DNA of 64,000 bases from JAUXEH01 sp965533275 (GCA_965533275.1 CBESWG010000002.1:1-64000); one strand, 5' to 3'. Numbered from the stretch's first letter, positions 42,057 to 51,390 are shown. Notes: generated by a model from the sequence alone, not told the origin. Made by a program: numbers and translations.

Positions 42057-42989
42057 CTATACGTCACACTCTGCAACGGTGGCCTGGACCTTCTCTCTTG
42101 TGACTGCGAGTAGGGCTTTTTCTTCCTCGGAGAGCGTGATCTGGAAGATCTTCTCCATTCCCGCAGCGCCGATCAGGCAGGGCACGCCGATGAACAGGCC
42201 GTTGACGTCGTATTCGCCTTCACAGAGTGCGGCACAGGGAAGCACCCGCTTCTTGTCTTTAAGATATGACTCAGCGATCACGATGGCGCTCCAGGCGGGG
42301 CTGAAGAAGGCCGAGCCCTTGCCGAAAAGCTGGACGATCTCGGTTCCGGCTTTGCGGGTGCGGTCCACGACGCGGTCGATCAGGTCCTGATCCGCGATGT
42401 CGGTCAGGGGGACGCCGCCTACGGTGGTCAAACGGGGAAGGGGAACCATGGTAGGACCATGTCCGCCCAGGACTGTCCCGGAAATATCGGTGACAGACAC
42501 GCCCAGTTCCATGGAGAGGAAGGCGCGGTAGCGAGCCGTGTCCAGTGTTCCTGCCATGCCGACGACCTGGTTCTTGGGGAATCCAGTCAGCTTGTGGAAG
42601 GTGTAGACCATGGCGTCCAGGGGATTGGTGAGGACGATGCAGAAGGCATCGGGGGCGTTTTCCTTCACGCCGGCTGCCACTGCGCTGATGATCTTGATGT
42701 TGGTGGTAAGCAGGTCTTCCCGGGTCATTCCTGCCTGCCGGGGGAGTCCGGCCGTGATGATGACCACGTCGGCTCCGGCGATGTCCCTGTAGTCGGACGT
42801 GCCGGTGATCTCGGCATCATAGTTACCGTGGGGAGCCATCTCCATCAGGTCCAGGGCTTTTCCCTTGACGGGATTCTCATAGTCCGGGATATCGAGTACA
42901 ACGATATCCCCCATTTCCTTCTGGGCGGCGAGCATAGCAAGGATTTGGCCGATCTGGCCTCCGCCGATGAGGGCGATTTTTTTTCTCAT
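42057..42989 (-). CDS. mdh: Malate dehydrogenase
   Basis: 310 residues, LDH-like malate dehydrogenase. NAD-binding GGGQIGQILAML, substrate loop GLPRQAGMTREDL with the Arg pair, DTARYRAFL and catalytic His in LGGHGPTMVP (about residue 175). Oxidises malate to oxaloacetate with NAD+, or works in reverse in fermentation. First gene of the minus-strand TCA block, divergent from acnB. Confidence 0.96.
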   Translation of the reverse strand: MRKKIALIGGGQIGQILAMLAAQKEMGDIVVLDIPDYENPVKGKALDLMEMAPHGNYDAEITGTSDYRDIAGADVVIITAGLPRQAGMTREDLLTTNIKIISAVAAGVKENAPDAFCIVLTNPLDAMVYTFHKLTGFPKNQVVGMAGTLDTARYRAFLSMELGVSVTDISGTVLGGHGPTMVPLPRLTTVGGVPLTDIADQDLIDRVVDRTRKAGTEIVQLFGKGSAFFSPAWSAIVIAESYLKDKKRVLPCAALCEGEYDVNGLFIGVPCLIGAAGMEKIFQITLSEEEKALLAVTREKVQATVAECDV

Positions 42990-43029
42990 GGATTATTCCT
43001 CCAAAATTGATTATTAAAATAAGAGAAAA

Positions 43030-43058
43030 ATCTTATAACTTTTTGCAGGCAAAATCAA
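43030..43058 (-). promoter_or_regulatory. Promoter of mdh and the TCA block
   Basis: Minus strand TTGATT (43053-43058), 17-nt spacer, TAAGAT (43030-43035); leader of about 35 nt with GGAGGAA before the ATG. Confidence 0.7.
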
Positions 43059-43103
43059 CTTACTTAAAAAAATTAGGCATTGGCCGTTCCCTGGCTCAGG
43101 AGT

Positions 43104-43132
43104 TTGAACTTTTGGCCGGAAAGTTATATCAT
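43104..43132 (+). promoter_or_regulatory. Promoter of acnB
   Basis: TTGAAC (43104-43109), 17-nt spacer, TATCAT (43127-43132); back-to-back with the mdh promoter, 45 bp apart. Confidence 0.7.
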
Positions 43133-43180
43133 CCTTCTCTGATCTTAGTTTAAACCACTTCATACTTCGGAGACACATAA

Positions 43181-45733
43181 ATGCTCGATGATTATTTCAA
43201 CCACGTTGAGGAAAGGCGGCAGCTGGGGATCCCGCCGCTGCCATTGACCCCGGAACAGACTGCTGAGACATGCCGGCTGCTGGAGGAACCTCCCTCAGGA
43301 AAAGACGCCCTCCTGCTCGAACTGGTTCGGGAACGGGTCGCCCCCGGCGTAGATCCGGCCGCCAAGGTCAAAGCCGAGTGGCTGGACGGGGTCGCCCGCA
43401 GGCAGACAGCTTCACCTGTGGTCACTCCGCAGGACGCCGTGTCCCTGCTGGGAACCATGTTGGGCGGATACAATGTCGAGCCCCTGCTCCTTCTGCTGGA
43501 AGACAGTGAACTGGCCGCTGCCTCGGCGGCTGCCTTGAAGCATATCACCCTGGTCTATGGGGCCTTTGACAGGATCGTGGAGATGTCCCGATCCAACCCT
43601 CTTGCTGAAGAGGTTTTGAATTCCTGGGCCAAAGGGGAATGGTTCCTAACGCGTCCCGAGCTGCCGGAAAGCGTGGAGCTGACGGTGTTCAAGGTGGATG
43701 GCGAGATAAATACGGATGACTTTTCTCCTGCCAAGCATGCCTGGAGCCGCCCCGATATTCCCCTGCACTCCCTGTCCATGGGCGAGACGCTTTTCCCGGA
43801 GGGATTAGACACCATCCGCAGCCTGCGGTCTCAAGGACACAAGGTGGCCTTTGTGGGTGATGTGGTGGGGACAGGGTCATCCCGCAAATCCGCCACCAAT
43901 TCGCTGCTTTGGCACATCGGGGAAGACATCCCCCATGTTCCCAACAAGCGCCGCGAAGGCGTTGTCCTGGGGGGCCTCATCGCTCCGATCTTTTTCAATA
44001 CCGTGGAGGACTCCGGTGGCCTGCCCTTGATGTGTGATGTGACCGGCCTGAAGTCAGGAGAAGCCATTACCCTCAACACACAGGAAGGGAGCATCTCGAA
44101 TGCCGAGGGCAAGATCCTCACGAACTTTTCCCTCCAGCCGGCAACCCTGAAAGACGAATACCGGGCGGGGGGACGGCTGTCCCTGATCATCGGACGTACG
44201 CTGACCAACAAGGCCCGGACCGCTCTGGGCCTCCCCGAGGCGAATTTTTTTACTCCTTTGGTCAATCCCGTGCCGCGGCCGGACCAGGCCTTCAGCCTGG
44301 CCCAGAAGATCGTGGGTAAAGCCTGCGGTGCGGGAGGGATCCTCCCCGGATTGGCCTGTGAACCCAAGATGACGACCGTAGGATCCCAGGACACCACCGG
44401 TCCCATGACCGCGGATGAGCTCAAGGAGCTGGCCTGCCTCGAATTCCAAGCAGAGATGTTCATGCAGTCCTTCTGTCACACCGCCGCCTATCCCAAACCT
44501 GCGGATGTGGCCATGCATAATTCCTTGTCCCGCTTTGTCGTGGACCGTAGGGGGGTGGCCCTGCGGCCGGGAGACGGTGTGATCCACTCCTGGTTGAATC
44601 GTCTTCTGGTGCCGGATACCATGGGAACCGGCGGCGATTCGCACACCCGATTTCCTCTGGGCCTCAGCTTTCCGGCCGGGTCGGGCCTGGTGGCCTTTGC
44701 CGGGGCCCTGGGTTTTATGCCCCTGGACATGCCCGAATCTGTCCTGGTCCGGTTCTCTGGTGATCTCAATCCCGGGATCACGCTCCGCGACGCCGTGAAT
44801 GCCATCCCATATTTTGCAATTCAAAATGGGCTGCTGACTGTGGCCAAGGAAGGGAAAAAGAACGTGTTCAACGGGCGGGTGCTGGAAATGGAAGGCCTGC
44901 CGGAAATCACCGTGGAACAGGCATACGAGCTGACCGATGCCACGGCCGAGCGGTCCGCGGCCGGCGGAGTGATCGCCCTCAGTGAAAAGAGCGTGGCCGC
45001 TTTCCTGCGCAGCAATATCGCCCTCATGCAGAGGATGATCGATGACGGATATCAGGATGCCGGCACCCTGCAGTCTCGAATCGACGCCTGTGAGCGATGG
45101 CTGGCTGATCCAAAGCTCTTGGAGAGAGATGCCGATGCCGAGTATGCGGCAGTCCTGGAGATCGATCTTGCCCGGATCACGGAACCCATCCTGGCATGTC
45201 CCAATGACCCGGACGACGCCCGGTTGCTCTCGGATGTGGCGGGGACGGCCATCGACGAGGTGTTCATCGGGTCCTGCATGACAAACATCGGCCACTTTCG
45301 GGCAGCCGGGAAAGTATTCGATGGGGCCGGTTATCTGGATACACGGGTTTGGCTGACACCACCCACCAAGATGGACCGTGCCCGGCTGAAACAGGAGGGA
45401 TACTATTCCATATTCTCAGGCGTGGGTGCTCGTACCGAGATCGCAGGATGTTCGCTGTGCATGGGCAATCAGGCCAGGATTCGGCCCGGATCGACGGCGC
45501 TGTCGACCTCGACCCGGAATTTCGACAACCGCATGGGAGACAGTGCTAACGTTTATCTGGGCTCGGCCGAGCTGGCCGCCATCACGGCACTGTCGGGTCA
45601 GCTTCCGGAACCGGAGGAATATTTTCGTATTTTCAAGGAAAAAATACTCCCGCATGCCGGGGAGATCTATCTCTATCATCAGTTCGATGAACTGGAGCGG
45701 CTTTTTATGGAGTACGAGCGGGGAACGTGCTGA
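43181..45733 (+). CDS. acnB: Aconitate hydratase B
   Basis: 850 residues, matching AcnB along its length: N-terminal HEAT-like domain (GGYNVEPLLLLL), TVFKVDGEINTDDFSPA, YVGDVVGTGSSRKSATNS-like FVGDVVGTGSSRKSATNS, and the Fe-S cysteines in FIGSCMTNIGHFRAA and GCSLCMGNQ. Isomerises citrate and isocitrate through cis-aconitate; AcnB also binds mRNA in some bacteria when the cluster is lost. Followed 37 nt later by a B12-binding mutase subunit, likely co-transcribed. Confidence 0.97.
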   Translation: MLDDYFNHVEERRQLGIPPLPLTPEQTAETCRLLEEPPSGKDALLLELVRERVAPGVDPAAKVKAEWLDGVARRQTASPVVTPQDAVSLLGTMLGGYNVEPLLLLLEDSELAAASAAALKHITLVYGAFDRIVEMSRSNPLAEEVLNSWAKGEWFLTRPELPESVELTVFKVDGEINTDDFSPAKHAWSRPDIPLHSLSMGETLFPEGLDTIRSLRSQGHKVAFVGDVVGTGSSRKSATNSLLWHIGEDIPHVPNKRREGVVLGGLIAPIFFNTVEDSGGLPLMCDVTGLKSGEAITLNTQEGSISNAEGKILTNFSLQPATLKDEYRAGGRLSLIIGRTLTNKARTALGLPEANFFTPLVNPVPRPDQAFSLAQKIVGKACGAGGILPGLACEPKMTTVGSQDTTGPMTADELKELACLEFQAEMFMQSFCHTAAYPKPADVAMHNSLSRFVVDRRGVALRPGDGVIHSWLNRLLVPDTMGTGGDSHTRFPLGLSFPAGSGLVAFAGALGFMPLDMPESVLVRFSGDLNPGITLRDAVNAIPYFAIQNGLLTVAKEGKKNVFNGRVLEMEGLPEITVEQAYELTDATAERSAAGGVIALSEKSVAAFLRSNIALMQRMIDDGYQDAGTLQSRIDACERWLADPKLLERDADAEYAAVLEIDLARITEPILACPNDPDDARLLSDVAGTAIDEVFIGSCMTNIGHFRAAGKVFDGAGYLDTRVWLTPPTKMDRARLKQEGYYSIFSGVGARTEIAGCSLCMGNQARIRPGSTALSTSTRNFDNRMGDSANVYLGSAELAAITALSGQLPEPEEYFRIFKEKILPHAGEIYLYHQFDELERLFMEYERGTC

Positions 45734-45770
45734 GAGTGCGGATCGGGCGGAGTAGGTGAAGGAGGGAGAG

Positions 45771-46181
45771 ATGACCGAGAAACGGATCAGGATCCTGATC
45801 GCAAAACCCGGTCTGGACGGCCATGACCGAGGCGCCAAGGTCGTGAGCCGGGCCCTGAGAGACGCGGGCATGGAGGTGATCTACACAGGGCTGCGGCGCA
45901 CACCGGAGGAGATCGTTTCTGCCGCCATCCAGGAAGACGTCGACCTGATCGGATTGAGCCTGCTCTCCGGTGCCCACAATACCCTGTTCCCCAGGATCAT
46001 GGAGCTTCTGAATGCGGAGGGGGCGGGGGACATGTTGGTCATTGCGGGCGGAATTATCCCCGAACAGGATATTGCCGCACTCAAGGCTGAAGGCATATCC
46101 GAAGTCTTCCTGCCGGGCACGTCTACCCAGGAAATTATCGAGTGGATCCATCAAAACGTCTCGGCTGGTACGGACCCCTGA
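45771..46181 (+). CDS. Methylmalonyl-CoA mutase, small B12-binding subunit
   Basis: 136 residues from the ATG at 45771, set by GGAGGGAG 3-10 nt before it; a GTG five codons upstream is less likely. The whole protein is a cobalamin-binding domain: KPGLDGHDRGAKVV carries DxHxxG, with GLSLLSGAHNT and GGIIPEQDI completing the B12 pocket. Matches separate C-terminal subunits of split methylmalonyl-CoA (or related isobutyryl/ethylmalonyl) mutases. The catalytic large subunit is not in the window, so the exact mutase is undecided. Links propionate metabolism to the TCA block. Confidence 0.9.
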   Translation: MTEKRIRILIAKPGLDGHDRGAKVVSRALRDAGMEVIYTGLRRTPEEIVSAAIQEDVDLIGLSLLSGAHNTLFPRIMELLNAEGAGDMLVIAGGIIPEQDIAALKAEGISEVFLPGTSTQEIIEWIHQNVSAGTDP

Positions 46182-46229
46182 GGGAGCTTGACATGCCCCT
46201 CTGATTCTGGTAACTCTATTGACGCGATC

Positions 46230-47123
46230 ATGAAAAAGAACAAGTATATCTCCGTATTCATTATTCCCCATCACCGAGGGAAACAGCGAACGCTCTCTCT
46301 CTCTCGCAGGGGATATAAAACCCTCAGGCTCCTGGTCCCGACCCTGATCCTGGTCCTGGCGGCTTTCCTGACCGACTATGTCCTGATGAACGGGACGAGG
46401 AGGAACCTCCGGCAACTGCGGACGGCTTACACACAACAGGAAACACTCCTCTCCGACTATCAGGAGTCCATAGGGGAGCTGGAAACGACCATTCAGAACC
46501 TGGATGCGTACCGCACCAAGCTGAATATCATGTCGGGCCTCAGGTCGGAAAAAACACTGGAGGGCGAGCCCGGAGTAGGAGGGCCCGGAGAGGGCCAGCT
46601 CACGGTCGAGCCAGGCATGGACCAGGGAATAGCCCGGCTCCAGGATCTCGGCTCCCAAGCTGATGGCATCAACGACAACCTGGTCTCACTGTCGCGGTAC
46701 TTTGAGGACCAGACCGTGGTCCTGGCCCAGACCCCCAGCATCATGCCCACCCAGGGATTTATGTCTTCGGGTTTCAAGTACCGGAGCGATCCCTTCACCG
46801 GTCAGTGGGCGTTTCACTCCGGACTCGATATCGCCACACAGCACGGCAATCCCATCGTCGCGACGGCAGACGGGATCGTCTTGTCGATCCAGAACGACAA
46901 GCGGGGAGGGAAGACCATCAAGCTCAGCCATCCCCAGAGCGGCTGGGTCACGGTCTACTGCCATCTCAGTAAATTCAGCGTCAAGTCTGGTCAGAAGGTC
47001 AGACGAGGAGACGTCATCGGCCTGGTGGGCCAGACAGGAAGGGCCCGTGCTCCGCATGTCCACTACGAGGTCCGGCGCGAAGGCAAGCGCTACAATCCCT
47101 GGAATTTTATCCTGGATCACTGA
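46230..47123 (+). CDS. M23-family peptidoglycan endopeptidase
   Basis: 297 residues from the ATG at 46230. One N-terminal membrane segment (LVPTLILVLAAFLTDYVLM), a coiled-coil-like region (RRNLRQLRTAYTQQETLLS and after), then the LytM/M23 domain with HSGLDIAT, GQKVRRGDVIGLVGQTGRA and the zinc motif HVHYEV. Cleaves cross-links in cell-wall peptides, so it works in the envelope. No clear ribosome site; a TTGACA 17 nt before TAACTC is a poor promoter candidate. Convergent with fmt. Confidence 0.88.
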   Translation: MKKNKYISVFIIPHHRGKQRTLSLSRRGYKTLRLLVPTLILVLAAFLTDYVLMNGTRRNLRQLRTAYTQQETLLSDYQESIGELETTIQNLDAYRTKLNIMSGLRSEKTLEGEPGVGGPGEGQLTVEPGMDQGIARLQDLGSQADGINDNLVSLSRYFEDQTVVLAQTPSIMPTQGFMSSGFKYRSDPFTGQWAFHSGLDIATQHGNPIVATADGIVLSIQNDKRGGKTIKLSHPQSGWVTVYCHLSKFSVKSGQKVRRGDVIGLVGQTGRARAPHVHYEVRREGKRYNPWNFILDH

Positions 47124-47138
47124 TCCCTTTCGGGATCA
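47121..47138. terminator. Symmetric hairpin spanning both convergent stop codons
   Basis: TGATCCC-TTTC-GGGATCA is a perfect 7-bp stem with a 4-nt loop. Its outer bases are the TGA stop of the M23 gene (47121-47123) and, on the other strand, the TGA stop of fmt (47136-47138). No T run follows, so strength as a terminator is uncertain. Confidence 0.5.
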
Positions 47139-48071
47139 CCCCCAGCTGTCTCCGGGGCGCAGGTGTGCGCCCAGCGAAAATGAGTGAGCACTCATCGCCG
47201 GCTTGTTTTCGGGCTGGAGTTCTTGGACACGATAGTTGCGGCCATCGCCACAGCAGATATCTACTCCTGCGGGAGTCACGCCCTGGATCCGCCCCGGCAT
47301 CCCCTCCGGACAGCCCTCGCTCTCTGTGACATGTCCGCGCAGGATCTTCAGCCGCCGGCTTCCCTGGTATGTGAATGTCGAGGGCCAGGGTGTAAAGGCA
47401 CGGACCTGATTATCTATTTTTGCGGCGGGAAGGCTCCAGTCGATGCGGCCGTCCTCCTTGTGTATGAGCGGCGCATAAGTGGCGAGGCTGTGGTCCTGGG
47501 GCTCCGGTTTCAGTTCGCGGATCCGGACTATGGTCTCTACCAGCAGGTCGGCCCCGATCCCGGCCAGGCGGTCTTCCAGTTCTCGGGCGTTCTCTTGCGG
47601 CAGAATAGCCACACACTGTCGGGACAGGATCGGCCCCTCATCCATCTTCTCGTTCAATTCGAAGACGGTGATGCCGGTCTCTTCCTCCCCCCGCATGAGG
47701 GCCCACTGGACGGGAGCTGCTCCGCGGAAGGCGGGCAGCAGGGAAAAGTGCAGGTTGATGGAGTTGCATTGTGGCAGATAGATGAGGGAGGCCGGGATGA
47801 TCTGCCCGTATGCTACAACCACATTGAGGTCGGGCCGGGCCTCGGTCAAGCGCTCGAGGGCCGCCGGGTCTTTGCGGATGCGCCGGGACTGCAGCAGGGG
47901 GATGCCGTGGCCCTGGGCGCAGAGCTTGACTTCGGAAGGGCGGAGGCGTTTCCCGCGACCGGCGGGCCGGTCGGGTTGGGTGACGACGAGCCGGACGTCG
48001 AAACCGGCCTCGAGGATCTTGAGGAGGGAAATGCGGGCAGTCGCCGGACTGCCGAAGAAGACGATGTTCAA
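47136..48071 (-). CDS. fmt: Methionyl-tRNA formyltransferase
   Basis: 311 residues. Formylates the initiator Met-tRNA using 10-formyl-THF. Catalytic NLHFSLLPAFRGAAPVQWA with Asn and His, and the Asp in MDEGPILS. C-terminal OB-like domain is present (RAFTPWPSTFTYQG). Coupled to def by an ATGA overlap, the usual partner enzyme that removes the formyl group later. Confidence 0.96.
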   Translation of the reverse strand: MNIVFFGSPATARISLLKILEAGFDVRLVVTQPDRPAGRGKRLRPSEVKLCAQGHGIPLLQSRRIRKDPAALERLTEARPDLNVVVAYGQIIPASLIYLPQCNSINLHFSLLPAFRGAAPVQWALMRGEEETGITVFELNEKMDEGPILSRQCVAILPQENARELEDRLAGIGADLLVETIVRIRELKPEPQDHSLATYAPLIHKEDGRIDWSLPAAKIDNQVRAFTPWPSTFTYQGSRRLKILRGHVTESEGCPEGMPGRIQGVTPAGVDICCGDGRNYRVQELQPENKPAMSAHSFSLGAHLRPGDSWG

Positions 48072-48607
48072 GATGAACCGCCGGATTCTTTTTGCTTCTT
48101 GAATTTTTGCCGGATCAGGCGCTGCTTCAAGGGGGAGAGGTGCTCCACAAAGAGCTTCCCTTCGAGATGGTCGATCTCATGACAGAATACCCTGGCCAGC
48201 AGGTCCCGGGCTTCCAGCGTTACGTCCTTCCCGTCCAGGGTCGTGCCCTGGATGACCACCTGTTCGGGCCGTGACACCTTCTCATTGATCTCCGGGACCG
48301 AGAGACAGCCTTCCTCCATGACTGCCACACCGTCCTTTTCGACGACCTTGGGATTCAGCAGCACGATGAGCTGTTCCCTGTTTTCCCCCACGGAGAGGTC
48401 GATTGTGATGAGCCTGACCCCTTGATTGACCTGAGGAGCGGCGAGACCGATCCCCGGTGCGGCGTGCATGGTGAACACCATGTTCCGCACCAGCTTCACG
48501 ACCTCCTCCGTGATGTCGGTCACGGGCTCGGCCTTTTCTTTCAAGACCGGACAGCCATAGGTCATGATCTCCATGATTGTCAGATCTTTTTCAATCGCTT
48601 CTGTCAT
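48068..48607 (-). CDS. def: Peptide deformylase
   Basis: 179 residues. Metal-dependent removal of the N-formyl group from new proteins. The three motifs are GIGLAAPQV, EEGCLSVPE and FCHEIDHLEG, providing Cys and two His metal ligands. A short extension (MTEAIEKDLTI) precedes the usual start region; the ATG at 48596 minus this extension is conceivable but has no ribosome site. Coupled to fmt. Confidence 0.96.
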   Translation of the reverse strand: MTEAIEKDLTIMEIMTYGCPVLKEKAEPVTDITEEVVKLVRNMVFTMHAAPGIGLAAPQVNQGVRLITIDLSVGENREQLIVLLNPKVVEKDGVAVMEEGCLSVPEINEKVSRPEQVVIQGTTLDGKDVTLEARDLLARVFCHEIDHLEGKLFVEHLSPLKQRLIRQKFKKQKESGGSS

Positions 48608-48622
48608 TTCTCTTTCTTTCCT

Positions 48623-48651
48623 ATTTTAATCAAAAAAACGAGTTTCTACAA
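48623..48651 (-). promoter_or_regulatory. Promoter of def-fmt
   Basis: Minus strand TTGTAG (48646-48651), 17-nt spacer, TAAAAT (48623-48628); 15 nt to the def ATG. Confidence 0.55.
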
Positions 48652-48728
48652 TCGTATCCCTGGCTCGGCTCGACAGTACAAGACATGTTTTCAGAGAAAC
48701 GGGTAGGCTGATAAAAGAACGGCGGCAA

Positions 48729-49118
48729 TCACTGGTCCGCAAGGTCAGGTTTTTTTTCACTGCCGTCCTGGAAAATGATGAAACGGTTCCTCTGCAGAGT
48801 CTGCAGGAAAGTGGAGATGCGGTCGTAGAGAGGCTTGACCTCCTCGCCGAACTTCTGCTCCTGCAGATCCGAGATCTCTTTGACGGTGCGGGACCCGTCG
48901 CAGTTCTGCCAGAAATAGCTCCCGATATCATCCAGCTTGATCTTGAAATGGGGCTTTTTCATGAGAGGCAGGAGGACCCGAGCCAGGAAGGCGTGTCGGT
49001 ACTTGGGCCGGAGCAGGACCACGTGCCCTTCCTCGCTCGTTTCCCATTTGATGTTGCGCACTGGGACCAGGGCAAGAAGGTTCACCTCCGCGGGAGGAGG
49101 TCTGTTATTTCGTTTCAC
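48729..49118 (-). CDS. PqqD-like peptide-binding protein
   Basis: 129 residues. The central part LDDIGSYFWQNCDGSRTVKE followed by ISDLQEQKFGE is the pattern of PqqD-family RiPP recognition elements, which bind precursor peptides for radical SAM partners. A ~60-residue N-terminal extension and a short acidic C-terminus are extra. No radical SAM enzyme or precursor is adjacent; it follows the OPT transporter by 29 nt. Such stand-alone PqqD-like proteins are common and mostly uncharacterised, so a role in peptide modification is only one option. Confidence 0.72.
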   Translation of the reverse strand: MKRNNRPPPAEVNLLALVPVRNIKWETSEEGHVVLLRPKYRHAFLARVLLPLMKKPHFKIKLDDIGSYFWQNCDGSRTVKEISDLQEQKFGEEVKPLYDRISTFLQTLQRNRFIIFQDGSEKKPDLADQ

Positions 49119-49147
49119 TGACCGGATCTTTCAGACTAGGTCAGGAA

Positions 49148-51169
49148 CTAGTTTTCGTTTTCCTGTTCGGGTTTTCCGAATTCCCCTGCTTGGACCATCT
49201 TTTTATAGGGGAAATAGATCAGGATAAAACCCAGGACTCCGAAGACACCCAGCGCCAGCCAGGGAGCCAGCCAGGGGACGTGCAGGAACTGGGGGAGGCT
49301 GATGTTGGCGCCCTTCAGACCCGCAGTCATGATCCCCATGATCGCCTGGCCCGCGATCAGGCCTGAAGCGATCAGAAGTCCGATGTTTTCGACCGTGACG
49401 CGGCCCCTTTCTGTGACACCCTTATTGGCCGCGCGGTTGTCCAGGAACCATTTGATGACTCCGCCGAGGAAGATGCAGGCCGTGGCGCGGAAGGGGAGAT
49501 ACATTCCCACCGCGATGATCATGGGAGAGGGAGATCCGATCAGGATGAGAGCTACGGCCAGCAGCATGCCCGCGATCACCAGGGGCCAGGCCATCTCCCC
49601 ACCCACGATGCCCTGGGCCATCATGGCCATCAGGTTGGCCTGTGGCGCAGGCAGGGCATCGCTGCCTATTCGCATCGTACTGTGGAGGAGTTGCAGGGCG
49701 AATGTCAGGGTGAGGGCCGCGGCCACCACGCCGATAAGCCCGCCGATCTGCATCCGCCAGGGCGTGCCGCCCAGGATGTGCCCGACCTTCCAGTCCTGGA
49801 TCATGTCGCCGGCCACGCCGGCCACACAGCAGACCACGGCCGCCACACCCAGCACAGCGGCTATGCCCTCCGTGCCCTTCTGTCCCATGAGGACCATCAT
49901 GAGTGCCGCGATGAGCAGCGTGGTCAGCGTGAGGCCCGATATAGGATTCGAGGAGGACCCGATTATCCCTACCAGGTAGCCGGCCACGGCTGCGAACAGG
50001 AGGCCCATGATGATCATCACGATTGCGGACACCAAAGAGGAGCCGATGCTGTGCGTAAACAGATTGTAGAGGAACACCATGGGGATGATGAGACCCACGA
50101 TGGCGAACATGATCATCGGGAAGGGGAGGTCCTTGTCGGTACGGGGGATCTGGGAACTGCCCGATCGGGCCGCCTGTACGTCTGTGATCGAGCGCCCGAT
50201 TCCGGTAACCAGGCTCTTGCGCATTTTGAACAGCGTGAAAAACGCTCCCACCAGCATGGCGCCCACGGCAATGGGCTTGATCTGGGCGTTGTAGGCCGAG
50301 ATCGCCAGATCGGTCCAGTTGCCGCCGAAATCAGTCACGATCCGGGTCAGGTCTCCGTTGATGAATAGCAGGAAGGGCATGAGGAACATCCATCCCAGCA
50401 CTCCGCCGGAGAAGGTGAGGGCCGCCAGCTTGGGGCCAATGATGTATCCCACTCCGGTCATGGCCGCATTGGCAGCCGGAGATTCGAGGAAGATGCGTCC
50501 CTTGATCTGGGCCGCTTCGGGAGTTTTATATTTGAGGACGTTGTCTCCGTCCAGAAAGCTTATCCGGGAGAGACCGGGAAGCTCGAAGACCTTGCGCACA
50601 TAGGGCACGATCATCTGGATCCCGTTATTGCTGGTGAAAAATTCTATGAATCCGCCCAGGCCCATGGCCCAGAACATGTAGGCAGCCTGGCCGCCGCCAT
50701 CCTGCCCGGTCTTGACCATCTCAGCACAGGCAACGCTCTCCGGGAAGGGGAGCTCCGTATCCTGCACCAGGGTGCGGCGGACGAGGATGATGAGGAACAC
50801 ACCCAGGACGCCGCCCACCAGCATGAGCATGGAGGATTTAAAGAGGTCGAACTTCTCCCAAATCGCCGGCCGAGTCAGCAGGAAGGCAGGGATGGTGAAG
50901 ACCGCACCTGCTGCCAGTGCTTCTCCCACGGCTCCCGTGGTGCGGGCCAGGTTTTCCTCCAGGATCGTTCCTTTCATGGGACGGAGCACGGCCATGGCGA
51001 TGACCGCTGCCGGGAATGTGGCCGCCACGGTCATTCCTACCATCAGTCCCAGGTAGGCGTTGGCCGCCCCCAGCACGACCGCCATGAGAATACCCAAGAA
51101 TATCGCCTTGAACGAGAGTTCTTTCATGTCCTGATCGGGGGGAATGTAGGATTTGAATTGGTCGCTCAT
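49148..51169 (-). CDS. OPT-family oligopeptide transporter
   Basis: 673 residues with about fifteen hydrophobic segments. OPT family blocks: KAIFLGILMAVVLGAANAYL at the N-terminus, TGAVGEALAAGAVFTIPAFL, and IIAVGMYLPF near the C-terminus. Imports oligopeptides or metal-siderophore-like ligands using a proton gradient; substrate unknown. A second OPT gene is truncated at the right edge of the window and aligns with this one's C-terminal part. Confidence 0.9.
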   Translation of the reverse strand: MSDQFKSYIPPDQDMKELSFKAIFLGILMAVVLGAANAYLGLMVGMTVAATFPAAVIAMAVLRPMKGTILEENLARTTGAVGEALAAGAVFTIPAFLLTRPAIWEKFDLFKSSMLMLVGGVLGVFLIILVRRTLVQDTELPFPESVACAEMVKTGQDGGGQAAYMFWAMGLGGFIEFFTSNNGIQMIVPYVRKVFELPGLSRISFLDGDNVLKYKTPEAAQIKGRIFLESPAANAAMTGVGYIIGPKLAALTFSGGVLGWMFLMPFLLFINGDLTRIVTDFGGNWTDLAISAYNAQIKPIAVGAMLVGAFFTLFKMRKSLVTGIGRSITDVQAARSGSSQIPRTDKDLPFPMIMFAIVGLIIPMVFLYNLFTHSIGSSLVSAIVMIIMGLLFAAVAGYLVGIIGSSSNPISGLTLTTLLIAALMMVLMGQKGTEGIAAVLGVAAVVCCVAGVAGDMIQDWKVGHILGGTPWRMQIGGLIGVVAAALTLTFALQLLHSTMRIGSDALPAPQANLMAMMAQGIVGGEMAWPLVIAGMLLAVALILIGSPSPMIIAVGMYLPFRATACIFLGGVIKWFLDNRAANKGVTERGRVTVENIGLLIASGLIAGQAIMGIMTAGLKGANISLPQFLHVPWLAPWLALGVFGVLGFILIYFPYKKMVQAGEFGKPEQENEN

Positions 51170-51202
51170 GCTGTCCTCCTCTGGTGAAATGGATGTGGTC
51201 TA

Positions 51203-51232
51203 TTTATATATGGGCGGTCTGACAAAAGTCAA
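51203..51232 (-). promoter_or_regulatory. Promoter of the OPT transporter gene
   Basis: Minus strand TTGACT (51227-51232), 18-nt spacer, TATAAA (51203-51208); ATG 33 nt further with AGGAGG. Confidence 0.6.
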
Positions 51233-51325
51233 GACAGAATTCGGATTTCTGCTGCGACTAAACCTTTGTCGATGGGAATAATCTTCTGTTTATGGCCGGT
51301 TTCTCAAGAAAACTTGTAATTTCAT

Positions 51326-51354
51326 TTGCCAGGAACAGGGAATTATGCTAAATA
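51326..51354 (+). promoter_or_regulatory. Promoter of the rod-shape operon
   Basis: TTGCCA (51326-51331), 17-nt spacer, TAAATA (51349-51354), 36 nt before the mreB ATG. Other -10-like sequences (TAAGAT near 51372) exist. Confidence 0.45.
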
Positions 51355-51390
51355 AGTCGTGCATATTGTGTAAGATAGAGTAGGAATCGC

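Noticed and set aside
44054..45295. 413-codon open frame on the minus strand
   Set aside because: Antisense to acnB; no domain resemblance.
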